DNA of 64,000 nucleotides from Bordetella petrii (lineage in GTDB: Bacteria; Pseudomonadota; Gammaproteobacteria; Burkholderiales; Burkholderiaceae_B), in contig NZ_JAFMZZ010000001.1 of NCBI RefSeq assembly GCF_017356245.1, positions 983,195 to 1,047,194 on the forward strand, written 5' to 3'. A program made the translations under genes and the position numbers. Numbering within the stretch: position 1 is the first letter of the stretch; each line of letters begins with the position of its first letter. A model generated the notes under the pieces. That model searched no databases. It was given only the letters and a program-made list of their open reading frames with translations, and was not told where the DNA came from. Positions 19,242 to 28,896 of the stretch are shown here, piece after piece.

Positions 19242-19637
19242 ATGCGCGCCCTGCTCAAACAAATTGGCTGGTTCATCGCCGTAGGCTGCGCGGCCGCGGC
19301 CACGCACTGGCTGGCCGCCATCGGCTGCGTCGAACTGCTGGGCATGCCGCCACTGGCCGCCAACGCGGCCGGATGGCTGGTTGCATTCGTCGTATCGTTC
19401 ACCGGTCATTATCGACTTACCTTCCGCCACCTGGCGTCACACTGGACCATAGCCGGGCGGCGTTTCTTCTTGATTTCAGCGTGCGGTTTCGCATTGAACG
19501 AGGCGGCCTACGCATGGCTGCTGCATGTAACACGCGTACGCTACGATGTCCTGTTGGCGCTCATCCTGCTGGGCCTGGCCGTGCTGACTTTCCTGGCAAG
19601 CCGGCTGTGGGCGTTTCGCCACAAATCCGCTGCCTGA
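19242..19637 (+). CDS. lgmD: GtrA-family membrane protein, LgmD-like
   Basis: A 131-residue, four-helix GtrA-like protein (TLTFRHL- and SRLWAFRH-type motifs after helices). GtrA proteins are proposed to flip polyprenyl-phosphate sugars across the inner membrane. In this cluster it would present the glucosamine donor to the ArnT-like transferase. It is on the opposite strand to the rest of the cluster. Its 3' end overlaps the 3' end of the ArnT-like gene by 77 bases, tail to tail. Confidence 0.78.
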   Translation: MRALLKQIGWFIAVGCAAAATHWLAAIGCVELLGMPPLAANAAGWLVAFVVSFTGHYRLTFRHLASHWTIAGRRFFLISACGFALNEAAYAWLLHVTRVRYDVLLALILLGLAVLTFLASRLWAFRHKSAA

Positions 19638-21180
19638 ACGCCGCGTCTACATCCACCCGCCACACGCGATAGTGCGCGTCGGCAAACGGCGCCTGCATGC
19701 CATGCAGTATCCGGAAGCGCGCGCCGTCGTCAACGCCGCCCCATACCCAGAACCTGCTGCCCGGCGCCGCCGCGCACAGTCGCGCGGCCAGTTCGCCGTG
19801 CTGCACCAGCACGCGGCGGGCCACCTGCGGCTGGAACCGGCCCGCGTCGTAGAGCTCTTTGCGCCAGTTGTCGCGCAGCGCGATCTCGGGGTTGTTCCAG
19901 TCGTCGACCACCCAGCCCGGCTGCCGCGCGCCGGTGTAGAAACCCAGATCGAAGGGGTACGAGTGCAGCGTCACCAGCGTGTCGGCCGGGCCCATTTCGG
20001 CGGCGATCCGGCTGCCCAGCGCCTCGGCGCTGCGGCGCGGGTTGGCGGCGAACACGCCCACCAGCACAATGCAGATAGCGGCCGACGCGGCGCCGCACCC
20101 CCAGGCCATGCGGCGCACGCGCTCGGGGTCGCCGCCCCGCAGGGCCTGCTGCACGACCTCGGCCAGCAGCACCGCCAGGGGCGGCAGCGCGGGAAGCACG
20201 TAGCCGATCAGTTTTGAGCTGGGCACCGAGAAAAATACCAGCACCACCGCCGCCCATACCGCCATCAGGCTGCGCAGCCCGGACGCATCGGCCCCTACCC
20301 AGAAAACCTTGCGCAGCGCGCCGCCGCCCCACAGCGACCATGGTAGGGCCAGGCCGACCACCACGGGCACATAGAACCAGAACGGCTGCACATTGTTGAA
20401 GCCGGATTGCGCGAAGCGCTCGAAGTGCTGGTAGACGAAGAAGTAGTGGAAGAACCCGGGAAAGCGCTGCTGCATGAGCCAGAACCACGGCACAGCCACC
20501 AGCGCGAACGCGGCCACGGCGGGCGGCCACAACAGCACCATGAAACCGCGCCAGCGCCGCGTGAACAGCAGCCACAGGCACAAGGCGGCGCCCGGCAGCA
20601 CCAGGCCGATCAGGCCCTTGGCCAGTATGGCCAGCGCCGCCGACACCGCCGCGGCCAGCGACAGCAGCCGGTACCGCCCGCCCGCCTCGGCGCGCAGCAC
20701 CGCGTCGGCGCCCGCCAGCACGGCCAGTGTCACCAGGCCGGCCACCAGCATGTCGGTATTGGCGAACTGCGCCGCGCCGTAATAGAACGGCATGGTGGCC
20801 AGAATGACCACGGCGGCGGTGGCGCAGGCGGCATCGCGATAGCGCCGCACGAATCCGTACAGGCCGGCCAGCGCGGCCCAGGCGGCCAGCCACGACGGCA
20901 TGCGGGCCGCCCATTCGTTCAGGCCGAACAGGCGGAAGCACAGCTCGGCCATCCAGTAGTACAACGGCGGTTTGTGGAAATACGGCATGCCGTCCAGCAG
21001 CGGCACCGCATGCGAGCCGCTGCGCAGCATTTCCCAGGCCACGCCGGCGTAGCGGCCTTCGTCGGGCAGGGTCAGGGGCCGCATCCAGGCCAGCCAGCCC
21101 AGCCAGATACCGGCGGCCAGCAGCAACAGGCCCGCCGGCGGCACCCCGGCGCGCGCCCACCTCAAACGGTATGCGCTCAT
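19561..21180 (-). CDS. lgmB: ArnT-like lipid A glycosyltransferase, LgmB-like
   Basis: A GT39/GT83-type integral membrane glycosyltransferase of 539 residues. The first periplasmic loop has LPDEGRYAGVAWEML, the Asp-Glu catalytic region of ArnT, then FHKPPLYYW. About ten to twelve helices and a C-terminal periplasmic domain follow. In Bordetella the ArnT orthologue transfers glucosamine to lipid A phosphates and raises resistance to cationic peptides. It is coupled to the upstream GT2 gene by a 4-base overlap. Confidence 0.82.
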   Translation of the reverse strand: MSAYRLRWARAGVPPAGLLLLAAGIWLGWLAWMRPLTLPDEGRYAGVAWEMLRSGSHAVPLLDGMPYFHKPPLYYWMAELCFRLFGLNEWAARMPSWLAAWAALAGLYGFVRRYRDAACATAAVVILATMPFYYGAAQFANTDMLVAGLVTLAVLAGADAVLRAEAGGRYRLLSLAAAVSAALAILAKGLIGLVLPGAALCLWLLFTRRWRGFMVLLWPPAVAAFALVAVPWFWLMQQRFPGFFHYFFVYQHFERFAQSGFNNVQPFWFYVPVVVGLALPWSLWGGGALRKVFWVGADASGLRSLMAVWAAVVLVFFSVPSSKLIGYVLPALPPLAVLLAEVVQQALRGGDPERVRRMAWGCGAASAAICIVLVGVFAANPRRSAEALGSRIAAEMGPADTLVTLHSYPFDLGFYTGARQPGWVVDDWNNPEIALRDNWRKELYDAGRFQPQVARRVLVQHGELAARLCAAAPGSRFWVWGGVDDGARFRILHGMQAPFADAHYRVWRVDVDAAFRQRICGETPTAGLPGKSARPGPAG

Positions 21181-22235
21181 GCCTGGGTCCGCCTGGCGTT
21201 GGCGCGCTGGGCCCGGCCGCGCCGCTGGCGCGTCACGTACAGGGGCCGGCCCTTCACCTCATCGAAAATGCGGGCCACATATTCTCCCACCACGCCCAGC
21301 GAAATCAGGTTCACGCCGGCGAAGAACAGCAGCGCGGTAATGATGGTGGTCCAGCCCGACACCTGGTTGCCGTTGAACAGATAGGCCAGCACCAGGTAGG
21401 TGCCATAAGCGAACGACGCCAGCGAGAATGCGCAGCCCAGCAGGCTGACCAGGCGCAGCGGCCAGGTGGTGAATGCCGTCAGGCCGTCCAGCGCCAGGCG
21501 CACCAGCCGCCACGCGCCGTAGCGGCTGGTGCCGTGCGCGCGCGCATCGGGGGTATAGGGCAAGGGTTCGGCGCGAAAACCCACCCAGGCATACAGCCCC
21601 TTCATGAAGCGCGTGCGCTCGGGCAGCGCCACCAGGGCGTCCACCACGCGCCGGTCCATCAGGCGGAAATCGCCGGCATGAGCCGGCACCTCTACGCCGT
21701 GGGCGCCGCTGAGCAGCCGGTAGAACAGCCGGGCGCCGGTCCGCTTCAGCCACGATTCGTCGCCGCGGTGCGCGCGCACGGCATAGACCATGTCGGCACC
21801 GTCGCGCCAGCGCTGCAGCATAGCGCCGATCAGGGCGGGCGGATGCTGCAGGTCGGCGTCCAGGCAGATTACCGCGTCGCCGTCGGCGGCCTCGAATCCG
21901 GCCGACAGCGCGGCTTCTTTACCGAAATTGCGCGACAGCTGCACGTAGCGCATGCCGTCCAGCGCGGTCCATTCGGCCATCAGTTCGGCGGTGGCATCGG
22001 TGCTGCCGTCATCGACGACTATGATTTCCCATTGGGTGCACAGCCCCTGCAGCTGCGCGCGCAGCGCAGGCAGCAGCAGGCGCAAGTTGTCGCACTCATT
22101 CAGGCATGGAATGACGCAGCTGACGTGGCAATCGCCGAAGGCGTCAGCGCGGGCGGGCAGCGTGCGCAGCGGCGCGGCGGCCTGGGAAGGCGGCACGGCG
22201 GGCGCCGGCGCTTCCGAACGGAACTCGATGGGCAT
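21177..22235 (-). CDS. lgmA: GT2 polyprenyl-phosphate glycosyltransferase, LgmA-like
   Basis: A 352-residue glycosyltransferase family 2 enzyme of the ArnC/GtrB/DPMS type. The GT-A domain has IIVVDDGSTDAT and the DxD-like LDADLQHPP. Two C-terminal helices (about residues 255-325) end in GEYVARIFDEVKGRPLYV, typical of the family. It would charge undecaprenyl phosphate with the sugar that the deacetylase, GtrA-like and ArnT-like proteins then process. The start chosen is the ATG at 22235; the longer frame upstream overlaps the divergent GNAT gene. Confidence 0.82.
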   Translation of the reverse strand: MPIEFRSEAPAPAVPPSQAAAPLRTLPARADAFGDCHVSCVIPCLNECDNLRLLLPALRAQLQGLCTQWEIIVVDDGSTDATAELMAEWTALDGMRYVQLSRNFGKEAALSAGFEAADGDAVICLDADLQHPPALIGAMLQRWRDGADMVYAVRAHRGDESWLKRTGARLFYRLLSGAHGVEVPAHAGDFRLMDRRVVDALVALPERTRFMKGLYAWVGFRAEPLPYTPDARAHGTSRYGAWRLVRLALDGLTAFTTWPLRLVSLLGCAFSLASFAYGTYLVLAYLFNGNQVSGWTTIITALLFFAGVNLISLGVVGEYVARIFDEVKGRPLYVTRQRRGRAQRANARRTQA

Positions 22236-22365
22236 ATACCGGGTACTTGCAAAACCAGAGCGCCCAGTATGCGCACCCCTACGTCGAATTTTCGTCGAAC
22301 CGGCGGCCCGGGAAAGGAACCGGCGGCCAGGGCCGATACAATCACCCCGTCCCCACGGAGTTTCC

Positions 22366-22887
22366 ATGACCGACCGCCATCGCGTGCGGCCGATGCAGGC
22401 CCACGACATCGAACCCGTGCTGCGCATCCAGGCCAGCGTATACCCGGCCGCGCTGCTCGAGGGCGCCGCCCTGTTCCTGAACCGGCTGCAGATATCGCCC
22501 GGCACCTGCCAGGTGGCCGAAGGCCGCAGCGGCCTGCTGGGCTACCTGGTGGCCTACCCCTGGCTGGCCGACCGGCCGCCCGCCCTGGATGCGCCGCTGG
22601 ATGCCGTGCCTCACGATGCCGACAGCTGGTTCGTGCACGATTGCGCGGTGCTGCCGGCCGCCCAGGGCCTGGGGGTGGCGCAGGCCCTGCTGCAAGGCGG
22701 GCTGAACCATGCCCGGCGCCGCGGCCTGCGCCATACCAGCCTGGTGGCGCTGCGGCCGGCGGTGGGCTACTGGGAACGGCTGGGCTACCAGGCCGTGGCC
22801 GCCCACGCCGGCTTGCGGGCCAAGCTGGCGCAGTACGGAACAGGCGCCCGCTATATGGTGCGCGCCCTGGAAAAACCGCGCGGCTAG
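22366..22887 (+). CDS. GNAT-family N-acetyltransferase
   Basis: A 173-residue GNAT domain. The acetyl-CoA loop VLPAAQGLGVAQALLQ lies near residues 91-106, and VGYWERLGYQ is the usual C-terminal motif. The substrate cannot be named. It is divergent from the lgmA-like gene and ends 20 bases from the convergent chemoreceptor gene. Confidence 0.85.
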   Translation: MTDRHRVRPMQAHDIEPVLRIQASVYPAALLEGAALFLNRLQISPGTCQVAEGRSGLLGYLVAYPWLADRPPALDAPLDAVPHDADSWFVHDCAVLPAAQGLGVAQALLQGGLNHARRRGLRHTSLVALRPAVGYWERLGYQAVAAHAGLRAKLAQYGTGARYMVRALEKPRG

Positions 22888-22907
22888 GGCCTGTTCACGC
22901 CGGGCGC

Positions 22908-24584
22908 TCAGGCGGCGATCAGGGCCAGGCCCGGCCGCTGCCCCGCCGCGGGCGGGGTGTCCAGCATCGCCCGGCCTTCCCGGCGCAGCGCCACCGCGTC
23001 GACCTCGGCCAGCGAGGTGTCCTGGTCGGTCAGGCGGAAGACGCGGATGGTGTCGTGCACCACGCTGACCTGGTCGTTGAGCGAGCTGGCGGCGGCGGCC
23101 AGCTCTTCGACCATGGCGGCGTTCTGCTGGGTAATCTGATCGAGCTGGGTGATGGCCGTATTGACCTGGCCGATGCCGGTGGATTGTTCCTGGCTGGCGT
23201 TGTTGATGTGCTCCAGCGAATCCGTTACGCGCCTGATGGCCTCCATGACGTCATCCATGCGGGTACGGGCCTCGCCGGCGCGCTGCTCGCCCTGGTGCAC
23301 GCGCTGCCCGGACTCTTCGATGAGCACGCGGATTTCCTTGGCCGCCTGGGTGGTGCGCTGGGCCAGCGCGCGCACCTCGCTGGCGACCACGGCGAAGCCC
23401 TTGCCCTGCTCGCCCGCGCGCGCCGCTTCCACGGCCGCATTAAGGGCCAGGATATTGGTCTGGAAGGCCACGCCTTCGATCACCTGGATGATGTCGCCGA
23501 TGCGCTGCGACGCCTGGGAGATTTCATGCATGGTCGTGACGACGTTCTGCACGGCCTCGTGGCTGCGCTGCGCGGCCCCCACCGTTTCACGCGCCATGCT
23601 GGCGCCCGATTCGGCCATGTCGGTGGTCTGCCTCACAGTGCCGCTGATCTGTTCGATGGCGGCCGCGGTTTCTTCCAGGCTGCCGGCCTGCGACTCGGTG
23701 CGCGACGACATGTCGCGGTTGCCGCTGGCGATCTCGCGCGCGCCCCCGCGCAGATTGACGACTTCCTCGCGCACGTCGCGCACCACCGTGCGTACGGACA
23801 CGGCCAGTTGGGCCAGGCCCAGCTGCAGCTGGCCGATTTCGCCCTTGCCGTCGACCGGCACATACTGGGTCAGGTCGCCGGCCGCCAGAACGTTGGCGGT
23901 GGAAATGACTTCGCGCAGCGGCTTGACGCCGATGCGGATAAGGCGGTTGGCGGTCAGCGCGGCGGCAACCAGCCCGGCCACGGCTGGCGCCCATTCCGGC
24001 GCACCGTAAGGTTTGCCAATGAAGTAGGCAAGCGGCGGCACCGCCGCCATGAACAGCGAGGAAAGGATGATCTGGCCGCGCAAGCCAAACGAAAACAGAC
24101 GGCCGATGCGGCCGAACAGGCTGTTGTTGAGCACCGCACCGTAGTGCAGCACATGGACGCGGCGGCCGCGTTCGGCGTCGCGGCGCATGGCGGCGTACAG
24201 CGTTTCGGCTTGCTGGATTTCATCCTGCGGAGCGTGCGTGCGCACCGACAGGTAGCCCACGATGCGCTGGCCGTTGCGCATGGGCGTGGCATTGGCGCGC
24301 ACCCAGTAATAGTCGCCGTTCTTGCGGCGGTTCTTGATCAGGGCCGTCCAGGGCAGGCCGGCCTGGATGGTTTCCCACATGTCGCGAAAGGCCTCGTCCG
24401 GCATGTCGGGGTGGCGCACCAGGTTGTGCGGCTGGCCGATCAGCTCGGCGCGCGTAAAGCCGCTGACCTCGATGAAATTGGGATTGCAGTAAGTGATGCG
24501 CCCCTTCAGATCGGTGATCGAGATGAGCGTCTGGTCCGCGGGAAAGTCATAGCTGTTCTGGGTAACGGGCAGATTGATGCGCAT
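22908..24584 (-). CDS. PAS-domain methyl-accepting chemotaxis protein, Aer-like
   Basis: A 558-residue chemoreceptor. An N-terminal PAS domain ([22 protein letters not shown], then WVRANATPM) probably binds FAD and senses redox or energy state, as in Aer. A short hydrophobic stretch with two helices (about residues 160-210), a HAMP-like region, and the signalling helices follow. The MCP core is conserved: [35 protein letters not shown]. It has no periplasmic domain. The start at 24584 ([14 protein letters not shown]) is the family start. Confidence 0.9.
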   Translation of the reverse strand: MRINLPVTQNSYDFPADQTLISITDLKGRITYCNPNFIEVSGFTRAELIGQPHNLVRHPDMPDEAFRDMWETIQAGLPWTALIKNRRKNGDYYWVRANATPMRNGQRIVGYLSVRTHAPQDEIQQAETLYAAMRRDAERGRRVHVLHYGAVLNNSLFGRIGRLFSFGLRGQIILSSLFMAAVPPLAYFIGKPYGAPEWAPAVAGLVAAALTANRLIRIGVKPLREVISTANVLAAGDLTQYVPVDGKGEIGQLQLGLAQLAVSVRTVVRDVREEVVNLRGGAREIASGNRDMSSRTESQAGSLEETAAAIEQISGTVRQTTDMAESGASMARETVGAAQRSHEAVQNVVTTMHEISQASQRIGDIIQVIEGVAFQTNILALNAAVEAARAGEQGKGFAVVASEVRALAQRTTQAAKEIRVLIEESGQRVHQGEQRAGEARTRMDDVMEAIRRVTDSLEHINNASQEQSTGIGQVNTAITQLDQITQQNAAMVEELAAAASSLNDQVSVVHDTIRVFRLTDQDTSLAEVDAVALRREGRAMLDTPPAAGQRPGLALIAA

Positions 24585-24924
24585 TCGGGATACTCCAACA
24601 AGTGCGACCCGGCCCGCCGGGGCTTTCCCGCCGGGCTGGCAAGCCGGCGTACGGCCGCCGTGGATTGTGACCAATCTTATACAAAATACATATTTTGTCG
24701 AATATATTTCCTGATTTGTTTCAATTTCCCCAGGCGAGTGTTCCAAATGACAACAGGCCTCGCGGCCAGTCGAAGCCGCGGATTCAAGTGATGGGAAAAA
24801 GAAAGGGGGCCGCGAGCATGCATCAGCGCGAGCAGCCGGCAAGTGAGACGCCGCCGCGGCGTTTTGGCGCCGCAAAGAAAAAGGGCCTGGCCATATTGGC
24901 CAAGCCCTTAATTCTTTGGATACC
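24585..24924. other. Gap between chemoreceptor gene and tRNA-Val
   Basis: 340 bases with no supported gene. The chemoreceptor-proximal part is AT-rich and holds a perfect inverted repeat, ACAAAAT-ACAT-ATTTTGT (24681-24698), in the probable promoter of the chemoreceptor gene. The tRNA-proximal part holds the tRNA terminator. Confidence 0.6.
24874..24909 (-). terminator. Intrinsic terminator of tRNA-Val
   Basis: An interrupted stem AAGGGC/GCCCTT plus TGGCC/GGCCA with an ATATT loop. On the minus strand it is followed by TTTTTCTTT. It lies 16 bases after the tRNA 3' end. Confidence 0.8.
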
Positions 24925-24999
24925 TGGTGGGTGGTACAAGTTTCGAACTTGTGACCCCTGCCGTGTGAAGGCAGTGCTCTACCACTGAGCTAACCACCC
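24925..24999 (-). tRNA. tRNA-Val (CAC)
   Basis: A 75-base tRNA with encoded CCA. It has a 7-bp acceptor stem GGGTGGT/ACCACCC, a D arm GCTCAGTGGTAGAGC, an anticodon stem CTGCC/GGCAG with loop TTCACAC (anticodon CAC, reading GUG), and a T loop TTCGAAA. The E. coli dnaQ gene is likewise followed by a tRNA gene. Confidence 0.97.
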
Positions 25000-25010
25000 A
25001 AAGAGGCGAA

Positions 25011-25040
25011 ATTCTAGCATACGAAATCAGGCCCGCGCAA
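25011..25040 (-). promoter_or_regulatory. Probable sigma-70 promoter of tRNA-Val
   Basis: On the minus strand, TTGCGC (-35), an 18-base spacer ending in TATGC, and TAGAAT (-10, extended by TGC) lie 12 bases before the tRNA. Confidence 0.5.
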
Positions 25041-25071
25041 ACTCCCCGCCCGGGCACGTAAAGAACGAGGC

Positions 25072-25797
25072 TCAGGCGTCGGCAGCGGCCGGCGTGTCGA
25101 GCGCCCGCCACACGCATGCGCCCCCCACGGACTTGTCCAGGCTGGCCAGGTATTGCTCGTGTTCGGCCAGTTCGTCGGCCGAAGCCGCCAGCACCGGCAG
25201 GACCGAGCCGTCGAACGCGCCCAGCGCGACGCCGGCGCCGCCGGCATGGCCGGCGTCATCCACATCGATCAGCAGCGCGTCTTGCCCGCGCGTCATGGCC
25301 AGCCACACTTCGGCCAGCAATTGCGAGTCGAGCAAGGCGCCGTGCAGGGTGCGGTGCGCGTTGGAAATGCCGTGGCGGTCGCACAGCGCGTCCAGCGAAT
25401 TGCGTTTGCCCGGGTACAGGGTGCGCGCGTGCTGCAGCGAATCGGTGACCAGGGCGCAGTGCTGGGCAATGTCGCCGCGGCCGATCTTGGCCAGTTCGGC
25501 GTTGAAGAACTTCACGTCGAACGCGGCGTTGTGCGCGATGATCTCGGCGCCCTGGATGAATTCCAGGAACTGCGCCGCCACCTCGGCAAAGCGCGGCTTG
25601 TCGGCCAGGAACTCGGTGGTCAGCCCGTGCACCGCCAGGGCTTCCGGATCACTGTCGCGATCGGGATTCAGGTAGATGTGCAGGTTGTTGCCGGTGACGG
25701 CGCGGTTGACGATCTCGACACAGCCGATCTCGACAATACGGTGGCCTTGCGCAGGGTCCAGGCCGGTGGTTTCGGTATCGAAGATGATTTGGCGCAT
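25072..25797 (-). CDS. dnaQ: DNA polymerase III epsilon subunit (proofreading)
   Basis: A 3'-5' exonuclease of the replicative polymerase, 241 residues. The DEDDh motifs are visible: FDTETTG (Exo I, residues 6-12), HNAAFDVKF (Exo II, near residue 98) and HGALLDSQLL with the catalytic His and Asp (Exo III). The C-terminal tail binds the alpha subunit. In most relatives it follows rnhA. Here it begins 6 bases after the stop of an RND pump gene, so it may be read through from the pump operon. Confidence 0.96.
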   Translation of the reverse strand: MRQIIFDTETTGLDPAQGHRIVEIGCVEIVNRAVTGNNLHIYLNPDRDSDPEALAVHGLTTEFLADKPRFAEVAAQFLEFIQGAEIIAHNAAFDVKFFNAELAKIGRGDIAQHCALVTDSLQHARTLYPGKRNSLDALCDRHGISNAHRTLHGALLDSQLLAEVWLAMTRGQDALLIDVDDAGHAGGAGVALGAFDGSVLPVLAASADELAEHEQYLASLDKSVGGACVWRALDTPAAADA

Positions 25798-25803
25798 GAC
25801 AGG

Positions 25804-28800
25804 CTATTCGGTAGCGGGTGGCTTGCCGTGGGGCGCGGCGTGGCCGGCGCCTTCGGCGGCGTGGCCCGGCTTGCGGCGTGCGGTCGCGATCAGCGTGTAG
25901 GCCACCGGCACCACGAACAAAGTCAGTAGTGTACCCAGCATCAGCCCGCCCACCAGCACCCAGCCGATCTGCTGGCGCGATTCGGCGCCGGCGCCTTGGG
26001 ACACCGCCAGCGGCAGCGTGCCCAGCACCATGGCGCCGGTGGTCATCAGGATGGGGCGCAGGCGCAGCACGCTGGCCTCGACCACGGCATCGACCAGGTC
26101 GCGGCCCTGGTCGCGCAGCTGGTTGGCGAATTCCACGATCAGGATGCCGTGCTTGGTGATCAGCCCCACCAGGGTGATCAGGCCGATCTGGCTGTAGATG
26201 GACAGGGTGCCGCCGCTTGCCCACAGGGCCAGCAGCGCGCCGGTCATGGACAGCGGCACCGACAGCATGATGATGAACGGATTGCGCCAGCTTTCGAACT
26301 GCGCGGCCATCACCAGGTAGATAAAGGCCAGGGCCATGGCGAACACCAGGTAGATGCTGCCCGACGAATCGCGGAACTCGCGCGCCTGGCCGTCCAGGTC
26401 GATGACCACGGTGCGCGGCAGCACCTGGCGCGCTACCTCGTGCATGTGCTCGAGCACTTCGCCCAGCGCGTAGCCGGGCGCCACGGCGGCTTCGACCTTG
26501 ACGGCGCGCAGGCGGTTGAAGTGGTTGAGAGATTGCGGCGACACGTTTTCATGCACGGACAGCAGGTTGTCGAGCTGCACCATGCTGCCATCGCGGGTGC
26601 GCACGTAGATGCCCGAGATGTCGGCCGGATTGGCGCGGTCGCGCGGCAGCACCTGCACGATCACGTCGTACTGTTCGCCCTGGTCTTTGAAGCGGGTGAC
26701 CTGGCGTCCGCCCAGCATCGATTCCAGGGTACGGCCGACCACATCCACCCCCGCCCCCACGTCGGCCATCTTGTCGCGGTCAACCTGCACGCGCAGTTCG
26801 GGGGTGTTCAGGCGCAGGTCGGTGTCCAGGTTCTGCAGGCCCGGATAGGGGCGCAGCGCGTCCAGGAACACATTGACCATCTTGGCCAGCTCGGGATACG
26901 GCGCCTGGCTCATGATCACGAATTCCACGGGCTTGGAACGCGCCGATTGCCCCAGCGAGGGCGGATTGGTGGGAAACGCCTTGACGCCCGGCAGCCCCGC
27001 GAACTTGGGCTGCAGTTCGCGGGCGATTTCCTGCTGCTTGCGGTCGCGCTGCTCCCAGGGCTTCAGGCGCAGGATGGCAGTGGCGTCGCTGACCGTGGGG
27101 TAGCCCACCGACACCTGGTAGGCTTCGGCTTCGGGAATCTGGCTGTAGAAGTGCTCGATCTCGAGCATGCTTTCCAATGTGTAGTTCAGGGTGGCGCCTT
27201 CCGGCGAGCTGACCGTGCCGAAGATCACGCCGCGGTCTTCGACCGGCGCCAATTCGCTCTTGACCACCGAAAACAGCACGCCGCTGGCGGCCGCCACCAG
27301 CAGGCCCGCCACCACCACCACGGCGCGGTGGCGCAGCGCCAGGCCCAGCGCGCGCCGGTAGCCGCGGGCCAGGGCTTCCAGCCAGCCTTCCACCAAGTTG
27401 TACCAGCGGTTGTGGCGCGGCTCGTGGCGCAACAGCACCGAGCACATCATGGGGGTAAGCGTCAGCGCCACGAAGCCGGACACCAGCACGGCGCCCGCCA
27501 GCGTCAGCGCGAACTCGATGAACAGGCGCCCGGTGCGCCCCGTGGCGAAAGCCAGCGGCGCATACACGGTGACCAGTGTCAGGGTCATGGCCACCACCGC
27601 GAAGCCGATTTCCCGGGACCCTTGCAATGCCGCCTGCCGGCGCGGCATGCCCTCTTCGATGTGGCGGAAGATGTTTTCCAGCACCACGATGGCGTCGTCG
27701 ACCACCAGCCCGATGGCCAGCACCATGGCCAGCAGCGTCAGGGTATTGACCGAGAACCCGAACAAGTACATCAGCCCGCACGCGCCAACCAGCGACACCG
27801 GAATCGTGACAATGGGAATGATGCTGGCGCGCAGGTTGCGCAAGAAAAAGAAGATGACCAGCACCACCAGCACGATGGCTTCGCCGATGGTATGGAAGAC
27901 CGACTGGATCGAGCGTTCGATGAACACCGACGAATCATAGGCGATGTTCAGTTTCATGCCGGCGGGCAGCGTTTCGTTGAGCTGCGCGACCTCGGCCCGC
28001 ACGGCCCTGGACAGGTCCAGCGGGTTGGCCGTGGACTGCCGCGTCAGGCCGATATTGATGGCAGGCCGGCCATTGAAACGCGACAGGATGCGGTCGTCGG
28101 CCGCGCCGATCTCGACCTTGGCCACATCGCCCAGCCGCACCGGATAACCCTTGACGTTGGCCACCACGATGGCGGCAAACTGCGCCGGCGTCTGCAGGTC
28201 GGTGGAAGACACCACCGAGAACTCGCGGTCGCGCGATTCGATCCGGCCGGCGGGAATCTCGACGTTCTGGCTGGCCAGGGCGGTTTCAACGTCCTGCACC
28301 GTCAGGCTGTAGGCCGCCAGCTTGTCGCGGTCGACATAGATGCGCATGGACGGCAGCCGTTCGCCGTACACGCGCACCTCGGCTGCGCCCGGCAGCACCG
28401 ACAGGCGGGTCTTGATGTAGCGGTTGATGTAGTCGGACGTCTGGATGGCCGACAGCGAGCCCGACTCGACCGCGATGTAGATGATGGGATACGCATCGGC
28501 CTCGACCTTGCCGATGATGGGCTCGTCGATTTCGTCCGGCAGGTAGCGGCGCGCCCGCGAAACCTTGTCGCGCACCTCGGCCGCGGCGGCGTCCGGGTCG
28601 CGCGACAGGTCGAACTTGATGTTGATCTGGCTGCGCTCGGTGCGGCTGCGCGAGGTCATGACATTCACGCCCTCGATGCCGGCCAGCTGGTCTTCGAGCG
28701 GCTTGGTGACCTGCGATTCGATCACCTCGGGCGATGCGCCCTTGTAAGTAGTATTGACCGAGACGATGGGCTCGTCGATGTTGGGATATTCGCGCACGGT

Positions 28801-28896
28801 CAGGCGCGAATATGAAATCAGGCCCACCAGCACGATGATCAGCGACAGCACCGATGCGAACACCGGCCGCTTGATGCAGACCTCGGACAGGATCAT
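25804..28896 (-). CDS. RND-family multidrug efflux permease
   Basis: A 1030-residue inner-membrane proton/drug antiporter of the AcrB/MexB/MexW HAE-1 group. It has twelve helices and two large periplasmic domains. The proton-relay pair DD lies in GLVVDDAIVVLENI (TM4, near residue 400), and the family GxxxF-type repeats precede it. Its start overlaps the stop of the adaptor gene (TAATG). No outer-membrane factor or regulator is adjacent, so it must borrow a TolC-type channel. The substrate is unknown. Confidence 0.93.
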   Translation of the reverse strand: MILSEVCIKRPVFASVLSLIIVLVGLISYSRLTVREYPNIDEPIVSVNTTYKGASPEVIESQVTKPLEDQLAGIEGVNVMTSRSRTERSQINIKFDLSRDPDAAAAEVRDKVSRARRYLPDEIDEPIIGKVEADAYPIIYIAVESGSLSAIQTSDYINRYIKTRLSVLPGAAEVRVYGERLPSMRIYVDRDKLAAYSLTVQDVETALASQNVEIPAGRIESRDREFSVVSSTDLQTPAQFAAIVVANVKGYPVRLGDVAKVEIGAADDRILSRFNGRPAINIGLTRQSTANPLDLSRAVRAEVAQLNETLPAGMKLNIAYDSSVFIERSIQSVFHTIGEAIVLVVLVIFFFLRNLRASIIPIVTIPVSLVGACGLMYLFGFSVNTLTLLAMVLAIGLVVDDAIVVLENIFRHIEEGMPRRQAALQGSREIGFAVVAMTLTLVTVYAPLAFATGRTGRLFIEFALTLAGAVLVSGFVALTLTPMMCSVLLRHEPRHNRWYNLVEGWLEALARGYRRALGLALRHRAVVVVAGLLVAAASGVLFSVVKSELAPVEDRGVIFGTVSSPEGATLNYTLESMLEIEHFYSQIPEAEAYQVSVGYPTVSDATAILRLKPWEQRDRKQQEIARELQPKFAGLPGVKAFPTNPPSLGQSARSKPVEFVIMSQAPYPELAKMVNVFLDALRPYPGLQNLDTDLRLNTPELRVQVDRDKMADVGAGVDVVGRTLESMLGGRQVTRFKDQGEQYDVIVQVLPRDRANPADISGIYVRTRDGSMVQLDNLLSVHENVSPQSLNHFNRLRAVKVEAAVAPGYALGEVLEHMHEVARQVLPRTVVIDLDGQAREFRDSSGSIYLVFAMALAFIYLVMAAQFESWRNPFIIMLSVPLSMTGALLALWASGGTLSIYSQIGLITLVGLITKHGILIVEFANQLRDQGRDLVDAVVEASVLRLRPILMTTGAMVLGTLPLAVSQGAGAESRQQIGWVLVGGLMLGTLLTLFVVPVAYTLIATARRKPGHAAEGAGHAAPHGKPPATE

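Noticed and set aside
21171..24791. A 1206-codon open frame on the plus strand
   Set aside because: It runs antisense to the lgmA-like and chemoreceptor genes and contains only the GNAT gene in a different frame. Composition is Arg/Gly/Gln-rich low-complexity typical of GC-rich shadow frames.
25996..28815. A 939-codon plus-strand open frame
   Set aside because: It is antisense to the RND permease, His/Gln/Arg-rich, with no domain; a shadow of GC3 bias.
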